From Bacteroidia bacterium (lineage in GTDB: Bacteria > Bacteroidota > Bacteroidia > Chitinophagales > Saprospiraceae), in NCBI GenBank assembly GCA_030430845.1, contig JAUIKE010000009.1, positions 1-64,000 of the forward strand: a DNA stretch of 64,000 nt, read 5' to 3'. This document shows positions 8,331 through 15,740 of this stretch, piece by piece (the stretch's first letter is position 1; each line of letters begins with the position of its first letter). The notes under the pieces were generated by a model that was not told where the DNA came from, made no database searches, and worked only from the letters and a program-made list of their open reading frames with translations. Position numbers and translations under genes: made by a program.

Positions 8331-8984
8331 ATGAATCTCCTCCTACACGAATCCATCCTCCTTCTTGGTCTCGACGACGAAAAAGGCCATTTTCATTCCA
8401 CTCTGGCATACCTCAACTATGGCTTTGCCTCCGCTATTTTGATGGACCTCATCCTGGCGGAACGAATTGTAATTGAGGAAAAAAGATTGAAAGTAGTAAC
8501 CAATGCCCTGACCACCAACAAGCTACTCAACGAAGAGCTGGATCGACTGCAAAAGGCCAAAAAGTCTCCCAAGATGACGGCCTGGCTCCACACCATGGTG
8601 CAACGCAATGCCAAATCGATCAAAAAGTGCATCGACCGGCTCATCCAGCAGGGCATTCTGAAAATGGAAAAGAAAAAAATCTTGTGGATCTTCCCTGTAA
8701 AAAGATATCCTACACTTAATCTGGAACCTGAAAAAAGTCTGCGTCAGCGTATGCAAAAAATCGTCCTGGGTGGAGAAGCGCCGAACAGAGATGAGCGTAT
8801 GCTATTAGCCATTATCGATGCCTGCCAGCTGGTCAAAGAGATTGTCCCCAACAAAGAAAAACGAGCCGCTGCCAAAGAGCGAATCAAAAAACTAACCTCC
8901 GAAAGTGAAATGAAAAAGTTATTAGGCAATGCCATCCAGGAAATGCAGGTAATGCTGATGACGGTCACTTCTGCCTCTGTTTGA
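8331..8984 (+). CDS. GPP34 (Golgi phosphoprotein 3-like) family protein
   Basis: A 217-residue protein with the GPP34 (PF05719) N-terminal signature: LHESILLLGLDDEKGHF, then a TLAYLNYGFASAILMDLILAERI helix pair. The rest is helical and basic. The eukaryotic member GOLPH3 binds phosphatidylinositol-4-phosphate; the bacterial role is unknown, and peripheral membrane attachment is a guess from the family. No signal peptide or membrane helix is seen. It overlaps the end of the convergent DUF547 gene by 20 bases. Confidence 0.82.
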   Translation: MNLLLHESILLLGLDDEKGHFHSTLAYLNYGFASAILMDLILAERIVIEEKRLKVVTNALTTNKLLNEELDRLQKAKKSPKMTAWLHTMVQRNAKSIKKCIDRLIQQGILKMEKKKILWIFPVKRYPTLNLEPEKSLRQRMQKIVLGGEAPNRDERMLLAIIDACQLVKEIVPNKEKRAAAKERIKKLTSESEMKKLLGNAIQEMQVMLMTVTSASV

Positions 8985-9654
8985 AGTTGTCGAGCTGTTC
9001 ACTCCAATCATACGCATGGTACACCAATCGCATCCCTTTTGTCGGGAGGGACAACTTTTCCTGCAAAATTTTCCGTATGCCTGAAGGTCCACCAAAATCT
9101 CCTTGATACCACTGAAATAATCGGGTGATATAAATTTCTTTTTTTTCCTGGTCAACTTCTGTTTCTTGTTCCAAAAAGGATATGGTGGCCCATTCCAGTT
9201 GCTGTTCTACGCCTTCAGCTGTATAAAAAGCGATGGGGGGACAACTCCGAGCGCCACAGTTCAGGGCAAAATGAATGCGATGGTCCATTTTTTCTACAGC
9301 CAGTTGCTTGATCAACCCAGAAGCCAACAAGTTAGGTAAATACCCCAAGGACCACTTCCACCGGTATTTTCTCAAAATGCCATGTTCTATGTCGTCCAGG
9401 CTAAAATCATGGCCGGCCCCCCGAATGAGCTTGTCCCTATATATCCTTGGCTTCTCTATGCCTCTTTCTTTTCGAAGGATCAGGAAAAAAGCATTGTAGA
9501 GATTGATCCAAAAGGCTTTTTTATGGTTTTCTGATCGGAGTTCCTGAAGAAGCTGCTGCAAGGATAAGTTTCCTAATGCCTTTTCTGTTTCAAGCGTCGC
9601 TTCTTCTTTTTTCACCAATAATAATAACTGCTCTGATAGTTGATTAGCGGTCAT
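8965..9654 (-). CDS. DUF547 domain protein
   Basis: A 229-residue protein with DUF547 hallmarks: KKAFWINLYNAFF, LDDIEHGILR, and the strongest motif HFALNCGARSCPP, where Cys, Asn and His residues suggest a thiol enzyme-like site. The ATG at 9654 (MTANQLSEQLLLLVKKEE) is chosen because Bacteroidota members begin with such a helix; a TTG at 9810 opens the same frame 52 codons earlier but that stretch is arginine-rich and unlike the family. No signal peptide. Biochemical function unknown. Confidence 0.8.
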   Translation of the reverse strand: MTANQLSEQLLLLVKKEEATLETEKALGNLSLQQLLQELRSENHKKAFWINLYNAFFLILRKERGIEKPRIYRDKLIRGAGHDFSLDDIEHGILRKYRWKWSLGYLPNLLASGLIKQLAVEKMDHRIHFALNCGARSCPPIAFYTAEGVEQQLEWATISFLEQETEVDQEKKEIYITRLFQWYQGDFGGPSGIRKILQEKLSLPTKGMRLVYHAYDWSEQLDNFKQRQK

Positions 9655-9920
9655 AAAAACTAAGCCTTTGCTTTTGGAATGATCGTTTCCTCTCGAAAAT
9701 ACTTCATTGCTCCCCTGGAACCTAATATACCAGAACAACAGTGCCAAGTCCATATTAGTTAGTTGCAGTCCTCGCCTGCGCCATAGAGTTTTGACGGGCA
9801 GGCGTGTCAAAAAAGGGGTATATCCTCCCCAGGACTATTTTAAGACTTCGCCCTTTTGAATTGAGTAGTCAATTTCTCATTCATCCTTTTTCTTAAATTA
9901 GAGTTGAACTATTAGCTTAA
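9655..9920. other. Non-coding stretch with an imperfect CGCCTGC hairpin
   Basis: No gene is supported here. A short hairpin has arms CGCCTGC (9773-9779) and GCAGGCG (9798-9804), followed by CAAAAAA. A similar arrangement occurs at 40189-40228. The remainder is AT-rich sequence leading into the pseudogene tail. Confidence 0.5.
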
Positions 9921-10064
9921 AGTAGCGCCTATGGCATGATTTTCGTGCCGAGTCGCAAGGGGATCAGCCATTCTCCTGAGGAATATACTTCACCGGAAGA
10001 TATGGCAAAAGGGGCGGGGGTGTTGTTGAGGACGGTGTTAAAGTTGGATAAACAGGGATTGTGA
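9921..10064 (+). pseudogene. Fossil C-terminus of an M20-family amidohydrolase (carbamoylase/allantoate type)
   Basis: An open frame after a stop at 9918-9920 gives 47 residues ending at TGA 10062-10064. It contains GMIFVPSRKGISHSPEEYTS, followed by PEDMAKGAGVLLRTVL, which is the conserved C-terminal signature of M20 metallo-hydrolases of the N-carbamoyl-amino-acid hydrolase or allantoate amidohydrolase type. The rest of the roughly 400-residue enzyme is absent upstream, where the DUF547 gene and non-coding DNA lie. There is no start codon or room for a functional protein, so this is a deletion remnant. Confidence 0.75.
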
Positions 10065-10124
10065 TTGGATGTTGGATAGTTAAGGTAAGTTTTTGGATCT
10101 TGCGATTTATTTAAGATCGTAATT

Positions 10125-10190
10125 GGGCACGCAGATTTCGCAAATTTCGCGGATTAAAACATCTGTGAGATTAGCGTCATCTGCGTGCTT
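10125..10190. repeat. Intergenic inverted repeat with GCACGCAGAT ends (copy 1)
   Basis: Outer arms GCACGCAGAT (10127-10136) and ATCTGCGTGC (10179-10188) are exact reverse complements. The interior is an imperfect repeat of TTCGC/GCGGATT words. A related element lies at 56434-56494. It precedes the aldo/keto reductase gene by about 90 bases. Confidence 0.65.
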
Positions 10191-10279
10191 AAAAACCATC
10201 TCCAATAAACAGCACAATCCCAAATTAATCATCCACCCCGAACCCTGAACTCTGAACTCTCAACCTTGAACAAATAAAA

Positions 10280-11263
10280 ATGAACTACAGACCATTCGGA
10301 AACACAGACCTCCGCGTCAGCGAAGTAGGCTTCGGCGCCTGGGGCATAGGCGGGCCAGCCAAAGTAGGAGACATTCCCATCGGCTGGGGAGACGTCAAAG
10401 ATGAGCAATCTATAGCAGCTATTAAGAAGTCGCTGGATGTCGGCATCAACTTTTTTGACACGGCTGACTTTTACGGATTTGGGCATTCGGAGAAAATACT
10501 GGGCGACGTTATTGGCCCGATGAAAGACATTCTTATTGCCACCAAGGTAGGCCAGCGGATGAATGAAAAAAACGAGTATGAGATACTCTATACTAAGGAG
10601 TACATCCTGGAGGCCTGCGAGCTCAGCTTGAAACGACTGAATAGAGAAGCTATCGACTTTTATCAGTTGCACACCGCCAGATTGACACACCTACAAAACG
10701 GCGAGTGCATCGAAGCCATGGAATTACTAAAAGAGCAAGGCAAGATCCGGTATTGGGGCTTGTCGCTCAACACAATGGAACCGGCACCGGAGGCAGAATG
10801 GCTCATGGAGCGGAACCTGGGAGACGGCTTTCAGATCGTTCTGAACATCATCAATCAGCGCGGCCTGCCCGTCATTCAGGAAGCCGAGAAAAAAGGACTG
10901 GGCATCATTGCTCGCATGCCCTTACAATTCGGCTTACTGACCGGCAAATTTGACAAATCCACCCGCTTTCCGGAGAACGACCATCGGGCCTTCCGGCTGC
11001 CTCCGGCCTTCCTGGCTGAGTTGCTGGATGCATTGGAAGAGGTATGGCCGCTTTGTAAAAAGTATGGTATTGATAAAAAATCTTTAGCCATGAGCTACAT
11101 TTTGAGTCACCCGGGCATATCCACCGTCATCCCCGGCATTAAGACCCCTGCTCAGGCGGAAGCGAATGTGAGTGGGCTTGTGCAGTTGGAAGAAGAAGAT
11201 CTTGATTTTTTACATCAATTATTTACAAAGCAGTTTGATGATCTCGTTAGTAGGATGAAATGA
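10280..11263 (+). CDS. Aldo/keto reductase
   Basis: A 327-residue cytoplasmic NADPH-dependent oxidoreductase of the AKR fold. The tetrad is visible: Asp60 and Tyr65 in FFDTADFYGFGHSE, Lys89 in IATKVG, and His131 in YQLHTA. The C-terminal cofactor-binding region reads SYILSHPGISTVIPGIKTPAQAEANV. The sequence is closest in style to the bacterial YajO/YdbC-like group; the substrate is unknown. It stands alone on the plus strand, with its stop 6 bases from that of the convergent methyltransferase gene. Confidence 0.9.
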   Translation: MNYRPFGNTDLRVSEVGFGAWGIGGPAKVGDIPIGWGDVKDEQSIAAIKKSLDVGINFFDTADFYGFGHSEKILGDVIGPMKDILIATKVGQRMNEKNEYEILYTKEYILEACELSLKRLNREAIDFYQLHTARLTHLQNGECIEAMELLKEQGKIRYWGLSLNTMEPAPEAEWLMERNLGDGFQIVLNIINQRGLPVIQEAEKKGLGIIARMPLQFGLLTGKFDKSTRFPENDHRAFRLPPAFLAELLDALEEVWPLCKKYGIDKKSLAMSYILSHPGISTVIPGIKTPAQAEANVSGLVQLEEEDLDFLHQLFTKQFDDLVSRMK

Positions 11264-11269
11264 ATGAGG

Positions 11270-12148
11270 CTACTTTTCCCCACTAATGATATAGTACCCA
11301 AAATGTCTTCTACTCAAGCCCATCAACATTCCCCGGATGGGTGCCAGTACATTGTTCTTCCGTTCCTGATCCAGATTTTTCAAGTCTCCTTTTCTCCATA
11401 TATCCAGGTAAAAACGGAGAGAGACAAAAGGGATGTGAGCAAAAGAAGGCGCCACTCGCCAGCTGGTATCCTCAACTTTGATATTTTGAAAGCCAACTTT
11501 TCTGAGCATTTTAACAAAAGCATGGACATCTGCCAATTCGGTCAGAGCCCAGCAATCCAGGTTTTTCTGATATGCCTTATCCAACCAGCGGGGTAAGGGA
11601 CCAGAATGTTTGCGAAAACCATCATTAATTACGAAGCGACCGCCTGGTTTGAGCACCCGGTACAGTTCTTGAATGAAATCTTCTTTGTTTCTTCCCCGAG
11701 CATAGCAGGCACTTTCCATAGCAAAGGCCGCCTCTGCGCTTTCATCGGCAATGGGCAAATCGGCATAATCAGACTGATAAAGCAGTACCCGGTCTGAAAA
11801 ATTTTGCTCTCTACTCAATTCGTTGCCAAAATCCACTTGCCAGGGGGTGATGGTAAAACCGAGGAATTGGGCCTCCGGGTTTTCCTCAGCCATATACCTC
11901 GAAGCAGCCCCTAAGCCGCAACCGAGGTCCAGGACCTTCGGTTCAAAGTATTGATGCAATTGCAGACGGTTCACAACTTCCTGGTTCATTTGATTGAGCA
12001 GAGAGGGCCTGTTGAAAGGGTTCATGCCGGCCTTGTAATAGCCAAAATGCATGTTAAAGGCTTGGTCCCAATAGTAATAATCGAGTCCGGCGCCTTCGAA
12101 ATAGTGGATAATTTTTTGCTGGGTGCTTGTCTGTTGGGTGGTGATCAT
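11270..12148 (-). CDS. SAM-dependent methyltransferase (class I; sterol/tocopherol C-methyltransferase-like)
   Basis: A 292-residue class I methyltransferase. Motif I is KVLDLGCGLGAASRYM (about 71-86), the post-I acid lies in FLGFTITPWQVDFGN, motif II is DLPIADESAEAAFAMESACY and motif III is YRVLKPGGRFVINDGF. The NMHFGYYKAGMNPFNRPSLL segment before motif I, and the ESACYA phrase, recall Erg6/gamma-tocopherol and cyclopropane-type methyltransferases acting on lipids or small hydrophobic substrates. The actual substrate is unknown. It has no operon partner; a 26-bp perfect palindrome lies 90 bases upstream of its ATG. Confidence 0.85.
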   Translation of the reverse strand: MITTQQTSTQQKIIHYFEGAGLDYYYWDQAFNMHFGYYKAGMNPFNRPSLLNQMNQEVVNRLQLHQYFEPKVLDLGCGLGAASRYMAEENPEAQFLGFTITPWQVDFGNELSREQNFSDRVLLYQSDYADLPIADESAEAAFAMESACYARGRNKEDFIQELYRVLKPGGRFVINDGFRKHSGPLPRWLDKAYQKNLDCWALTELADVHAFVKMLRKVGFQNIKVEDTSWRVAPSFAHIPFVSLRFYLDIWRKGDLKNLDQERKNNVLAPIRGMLMGLSRRHFGYYIISGEK

Positions 12149-12535
12149 AGTAGGAATGTTTGGTTTTTTGAAGGGTCTTACGGTATGCGGTAAAAACCTT
12201 CATTAGTATTCATACTACAATCTATGATTTATTTTCAAAACTTTCAATAATTATTGAAAGTTTATTTTCCTATTCTCCTCCCTTCAATCTGGCTTTCCCA
12301 ACTTTTTCCTCTTTTTCCCGAAAAAATTTCGTTTTTCCTTTTATAAAACTCTTACCCATCTAAATAGCTTTCCACCCAAATAACTGATTAACAACAACTT
12401 ACATCAAACTGAGTTCTTAGGCCTTTCCCTGGCATCATTTTCCCATCCTACTAAGCGTATTCGGTCATAGTGATCCAGTCAACAAGGCTATCCCACACAG
12501 ACCATTAAACATTTACAAACGAAATTTATTAAATC
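12149..12535. other. AT-rich gene-free stretch between divergent genes
   Basis: No coding frame or RNA gene is supported. It separates the divergent methyltransferase (minus) and the small membrane protein (plus), so it should hold both promoters. The only clear structure is the palindrome at 12238-12263. Confidence 0.5.
12238..12263. promoter_or_regulatory. 26-bp perfect palindrome, candidate operator
   Basis: AAACTTTCAATAA is followed directly by its exact reverse complement. With no loop and no GC-rich stem it looks more like a protein-binding site than a terminator. It lies 90 bases upstream of the methyltransferase ATG, in the shared divergent promoter region. Confidence 0.5.
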
Positions 12536-12934
12536 ATGCACATCAGTAGCCAGTATGTATTTCTCGGCATCGGCATCAGCCTTACTCTAATGATCATTCG
12601 GTCTTCCAATACAAATCAGCGGAGAGACGGAGGTTACTACTCTTCCGCTAGCAAGCGGAACAAAAGGAATGATTATTACCCTAAAGGGAATAAAAGAGGA
12701 CTTTGGACATTCGCATTTGTCATGGGAATACTAATGCTATTTCTTTTTTATTCCAAAAGCCCGTCTGAAGATGTCGCAGAAGGAGAGCTGCTCCCTGTTC
12801 CTAGTGAGCAAAAACCTTTAGAGCCGGAAAGAGAAGAAATAAGATCAGGTGAATCCACTGTAGATGTAGTACAACAACAATCTTTACCATCCTTCCCCCC
12901 AATCCGGATACTGTTCCGGCGCCTTACCTTTTGA
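12536..12934 (+). CDS. Small hypothetical membrane protein
   Basis: A 132-residue frame with an N-terminal hydrophobic helix (about 7-21), a basic and Asn/Tyr/Ser-rich linker (SASKRNKRNDYYPKGNKR), a second helix (WTFAFVMGILMLFLFY), then an acidic Pro-rich tail. The order resembles the membrane anchor of Bacteroidota SPOR-type proteins, but no SPOR domain follows, and the last 17 codons overlap the end of the convergent pRiA4b-type gene. It may be a truncated anchor. Function not recognised. Confidence 0.45.
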   Translation: MHISSQYVFLGIGISLTLMIIRSSNTNQRRDGGYYSSASKRNKRNDYYPKGNKRGLWTFAFVMGILMLFLFYSKSPSEDVAEGELLPVPSEQKPLEPEREEIRSGESTVDVVQQQSLPSFPPIRILFRRLTF

Positions 12935-14164
12935 CTCTAACAATCGAGGAGTACTCAATGGCATCTTCCCCTTCTCAATTTTTTCCAGCTGAAGATAGAA
13001 CCTCCACTCATCTCCGTAATCAAATAAGTAGGACATCACCCGGCCCTCCTGAAGATGTAATTCTCCCATCGTAACCTCTTCGGCTGACATACCCATTTCT
13101 CCCCTTGGATCTTCGTAGACGACCTTAGATCGAAAATTCCCATCCGGAAAGAAGCTGTACAAATGATCATTGTCAAATTCAAAAACCTTCTGGATCATTA
13201 AATGAAGCTCTTCAAGGGTATGCTGATCAGATATTTCAATCCTCCTCCACACCTTGGGGTAAGCCTCCGGCCATATCTTGAACACATATTTTCCTGCCTG
13301 GTATATACGTGGTAGTTGAGCATGAACAACTCCAAGCTGCCCTTCAGGGAACAAATGCCGGAAGTAATCCTCTAAATTTCCTTCCGGCTCGATCACGGGT
13401 ACAGTAGGTGGCTCCACATGAAAAAAGGAACTGAATGAAGAACTGCTGGAAGCACTAAAAAACAAGTACTGATTCCATTGAACAGCCGGCGTCTTGTTGA
13501 CAATAAGTTCGGAGAAAGCTCTGCCTAGAGTAGTTATTTTTAAACGCCTTATCAATACAAATGTACGAGAAGAAACTTCAGTATCCTTTTTACATTCCCA
13601 AAAGCCAAAATAAGATAAGTACTGAATGAGCGCTCCAAGAAAGTAAAAGACTTCTCTCTTTTCACCCAATGATCTCCCGCGTAGATCGATCCATTCTCCT
13701 ACCTGCATTCCCAATGCTAATGAAAATAGCTGATCTACCTGTGTATAAAATATCCTTCCTCCTCTTTCTTCTGTGGAGATCCTTTCAAAATCACAATACT
13801 GGAAAAGAGTTTTGAATAGAAAAAAATACTGCTCTGTTTCGTTAAGTGATCTAAAATATTTATACCGTTCAGCGGACGGGACGAAAACAACCTTTGTCTT
13901 AGTTTTTGACTCCAAATTTCCTAAGTCACTTACCATAAAAAGATGATAAAACAGGTGAAGCATGGGATAATTAGGTTGCCTGCTGCGGACATTCACACCC
14001 TCTTGGGGGAACTTCATACGCTGATTGAGCAAAAAAAGATCTTTGGAGGAAAGGTAATATAAAGAATTTGTAGCCTTACATTCGTTTTCTTCCAGGTAGG
14101 ATAAAAAGGTATTAAAATCCTGGACTATTGAACCCGGTATGCTTTCAATGGTTTTATCTGCCAT
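12884..14164 (-). CDS. Plasmid pRiA4b ORF-3-like domain protein
   Basis: A 426-residue protein when begun at the ATG at 14164 (MADKTIESIPG); a GTG at 14281 would add 39 residues overlapping the upstream gene. The C-terminal 150 residues carry the PRiA4_ORF3 signature (PF07929): YVFKIWPEAYPKVWRRIEI, TLEELHLMIQKVFEFDNDHL, SYLFDYGDEWRFYLQLEKIE. The N-terminal 270 residues are a helical region of unknown family beginning DFNTFLSYLEENECKATNSL. Related proteins occur on plasmids and next to transposons but have no known function. No membrane segment is seen. Confidence 0.75.
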   Translation of the reverse strand: MADKTIESIPGSIVQDFNTFLSYLEENECKATNSLYYLSSKDLFLLNQRMKFPQEGVNVRSRQPNYPMLHLFYHLFMVSDLGNLESKTKTKVVFVPSAERYKYFRSLNETEQYFFLFKTLFQYCDFERISTEERGGRIFYTQVDQLFSLALGMQVGEWIDLRGRSLGEKREVFYFLGALIQYLSYFGFWECKKDTEVSSRTFVLIRRLKITTLGRAFSELIVNKTPAVQWNQYLFFSASSSSSFSSFFHVEPPTVPVIEPEGNLEDYFRHLFPEGQLGVVHAQLPRIYQAGKYVFKIWPEAYPKVWRRIEISDQHTLEELHLMIQKVFEFDNDHLYSFFPDGNFRSKVVYEDPRGEMGMSAEEVTMGELHLQEGRVMSYLFDYGDEWRFYLQLEKIEKGKMPLSTPRLLESKGKAPEQYPDWGEGW

Positions 14165-14256
14165 TTTTTTTTTGTAAAAATATCCTCCTATCCCGAGAAA
14201 AGTTCTATCCCTAGCAATTTTTTTTACTATCTTCTTCAGTTGGGTTAATTGCTCTA

Positions 14257-14967
14257 TTACAATAAAATAGTTACCGTACACTTATACCCCTCGCCCGTCC
14301 TCACCTCCTCTACAATCTGAAACCCTACCCGTTCAGCCCACTTCCGTTGCCGCTCCGTAGGTTCCGGATCCTTATTGAAAATGAACTCTCCTTCTTTTCT
14401 TTTTCCTTCCTGCGTCCGTACAGAATAATGAATGTGACGAATATTTTGAATACCAATATAAGAGGGCGGCCGGATCGTTTCGAATTCAAATCTTCCTTTA
14501 TCGTCTGTCTTTACATATCCAAATAATCGTGGATTGTTAGAACCATAACCGGGCTTTCGAAACTCAGGGGCATACAGGCCTTCGGCATCAACAGCGAAAA
14601 AATATAAGACAGCTCCAGCAAGGGCACGATTTTCCTGATCCCGAATGACACCCGACACCCTGATTTTTTCTCCCTTTTCTTTTTCACCAGCGATCGATAA
14701 AAACCCTTCTTCCGGATGCTGTGACAAAAGGGCTCTAAGCTCTTTTCTCAATTCAGAATCCCAGAAAAGCGGCCTGTATATTGCCTCCCGATACAATTCA
14801 CCAACTTCTATTTTCCTATTTTCTATTGCCTTGTCAATGGCTTCGATTGCTTCCTCAAATTTCTCTTCCTGGATAAGATTGGAAATATGCTGATATCCGA
14901 TTCCCTGGGCAATAAGAGTAATATTTATCGTTGCACAAAAAAGCAGTAGGAAAATATTTCGCATCAT
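14257..14967 (-). CDS. Secreted protein with intradiol dioxygenase-like fold
   Basis: A 236-residue protein with a signal peptide (MMRNIFLLLFCATINITLIAQ) when begun at the ATG at 14967; the GTG at 14997 only adds a charged leader. After a helical part resembling a single TPR (LIQEEKFEEAIEAIDKAIE) comes a dioxygenase-type beta domain: IRVSGVIRDQENRALAGAVL, FFAVDAEGLYAPEF, VKTDDKGRFEFETIRPPSY, then RHIHYSV. The last motif supplies the Arg and the two His of intradiol dioxygenases, and Tyr ligands could come from GLY and PSY. Whether iron binds is unknown. The gene lies 92 bases upstream of the pRiA4b-type gene. Confidence 0.65.
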   Translation of the reverse strand: MMRNIFLLLFCATINITLIAQGIGYQHISNLIQEEKFEEAIEAIDKAIENRKIEVGELYREAIYRPLFWDSELRKELRALLSQHPEEGFLSIAGEKEKGEKIRVSGVIRDQENRALAGAVLYFFAVDAEGLYAPEFRKPGYGSNNPRLFGYVKTDDKGRFEFETIRPPSYIGIQNIRHIHYSVRTQEGKRKEGEFIFNKDPEPTERQRKWAERVGFQIVEEVRTGEGYKCTVTILL

Positions 14968-15006
14968 GGCTAATGGTTTCGGTTTGCAACTAAACACTCA
15001 ATTTTA

Positions 15007-15489
15007 TCAAATGATCTCTCTAACGTTTTCTCCATGAAGCTTATGCGACAAAATACCATCTAAAGACCATCGTCCTCCTCCTTTAATAACAAGTACTAAA
15101 ACCACCGCCAGCACCAACAAATGAAACTCAAAGCCCTCTCCAGTACCAGGCTGAGCATACCAGTTCATATAAAAACCTGCCTGCCAATGCAATAGATAGA
15201 TCGCCACTATCATAATGATCCCAATTAAAAATGCCCAGAGCCGGGTTCCCAAACCTAAAATTAATAATATCGCACCAAAAGACTCTGTGATGATGACCAT
15301 GAAGGTCAAAAAATGGGGTACTCCCCACCATTGCTGCCAGGCTTCTAAGGTCCATTGTACGCCATGCCCTCCCCATATACCAAAGAGCTTCTGTGCTCCA
15401 TGAGCAAAGATAACAGTACCTAAAACGATCCTGAGGATCAAAGGCCCCTGGTCCATTTCCGTTTTAATTAAAGATTGGAAAAACTTCAT
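15007..15489 (-). CDS. DoxX family membrane protein
   Basis: A 160-residue protein with four predicted membrane helices in the DoxX arrangement: LILRIVLGTVIFAHGAQKLFGIWGG, then FLTFMVIITESFGAILLILG, FLIGIIMIVAIYLLHW and FHLLVLAVVLVLVIKGGGRWSLD. The first helix with HGAQKLFG and the final GGGRWSLD are family hallmarks. DoxX proteins are linked to quinone or thiol redox at the inner membrane, but no reaction is assigned for this subgroup. Confidence 0.88.
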   Translation of the reverse strand: MKFFQSLIKTEMDQGPLILRIVLGTVIFAHGAQKLFGIWGGHGVQWTLEAWQQWWGVPHFLTFMVIITESFGAILLILGLGTRLWAFLIGIIMIVAIYLLHWQAGFYMNWYAQPGTGEGFEFHLLVLAVVLVLVIKGGGRWSLDGILSHKLHGENVREII

Positions 15490-15501
15490 ATTCGGATGAT
15501 T

Positions 15502-15740
15502 TTATGATTCCCGCTTAAATACAGATCGATATCCCTCTTCCCAATGTCCGCTCCTTCGAAGTTCCATCACCTCCAATCTAAATTCATTTTTGGAAACTAT
15601 TGTGATACTCGACCGAATATTGATCCCGTTCTCCAACTGACTCGCCCAGGGATTCACACCCTCTAGTTCTAATTGATCTTCCCTCTCATTCCAATAACCA
15701 CTATCCCACTTACCTCCCCAATAACAGCATGTCTCTCCCC
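15502..15740 (-). pseudogene. Possible C-terminal remnant of a DUF1579-like protein
   Basis: A frame of about 75 residues runs in from the end of the M28 peptidase gene and stops at 15502. The part GVNPWASQLENGINIRSSIT, followed by IVSKNEFRLEVMEL and ending YRSVFKRES, has the rhythm of the C-terminal beta sheet of DUF1579-like proteins. No start codon gives a sensible N-terminus: the only ATG (15780) lies inside the peptidase gene in another frame. It may be a decayed neighbour fused by deletion. The family call is tentative. Confidence 0.35.

Noticed and set aside
14165-14281. GTG start for the pRiA4b-type protein
   Set aside because: It would overlap the end of the upstream gene; the ATG at 14164 begins a family-like N-terminus.
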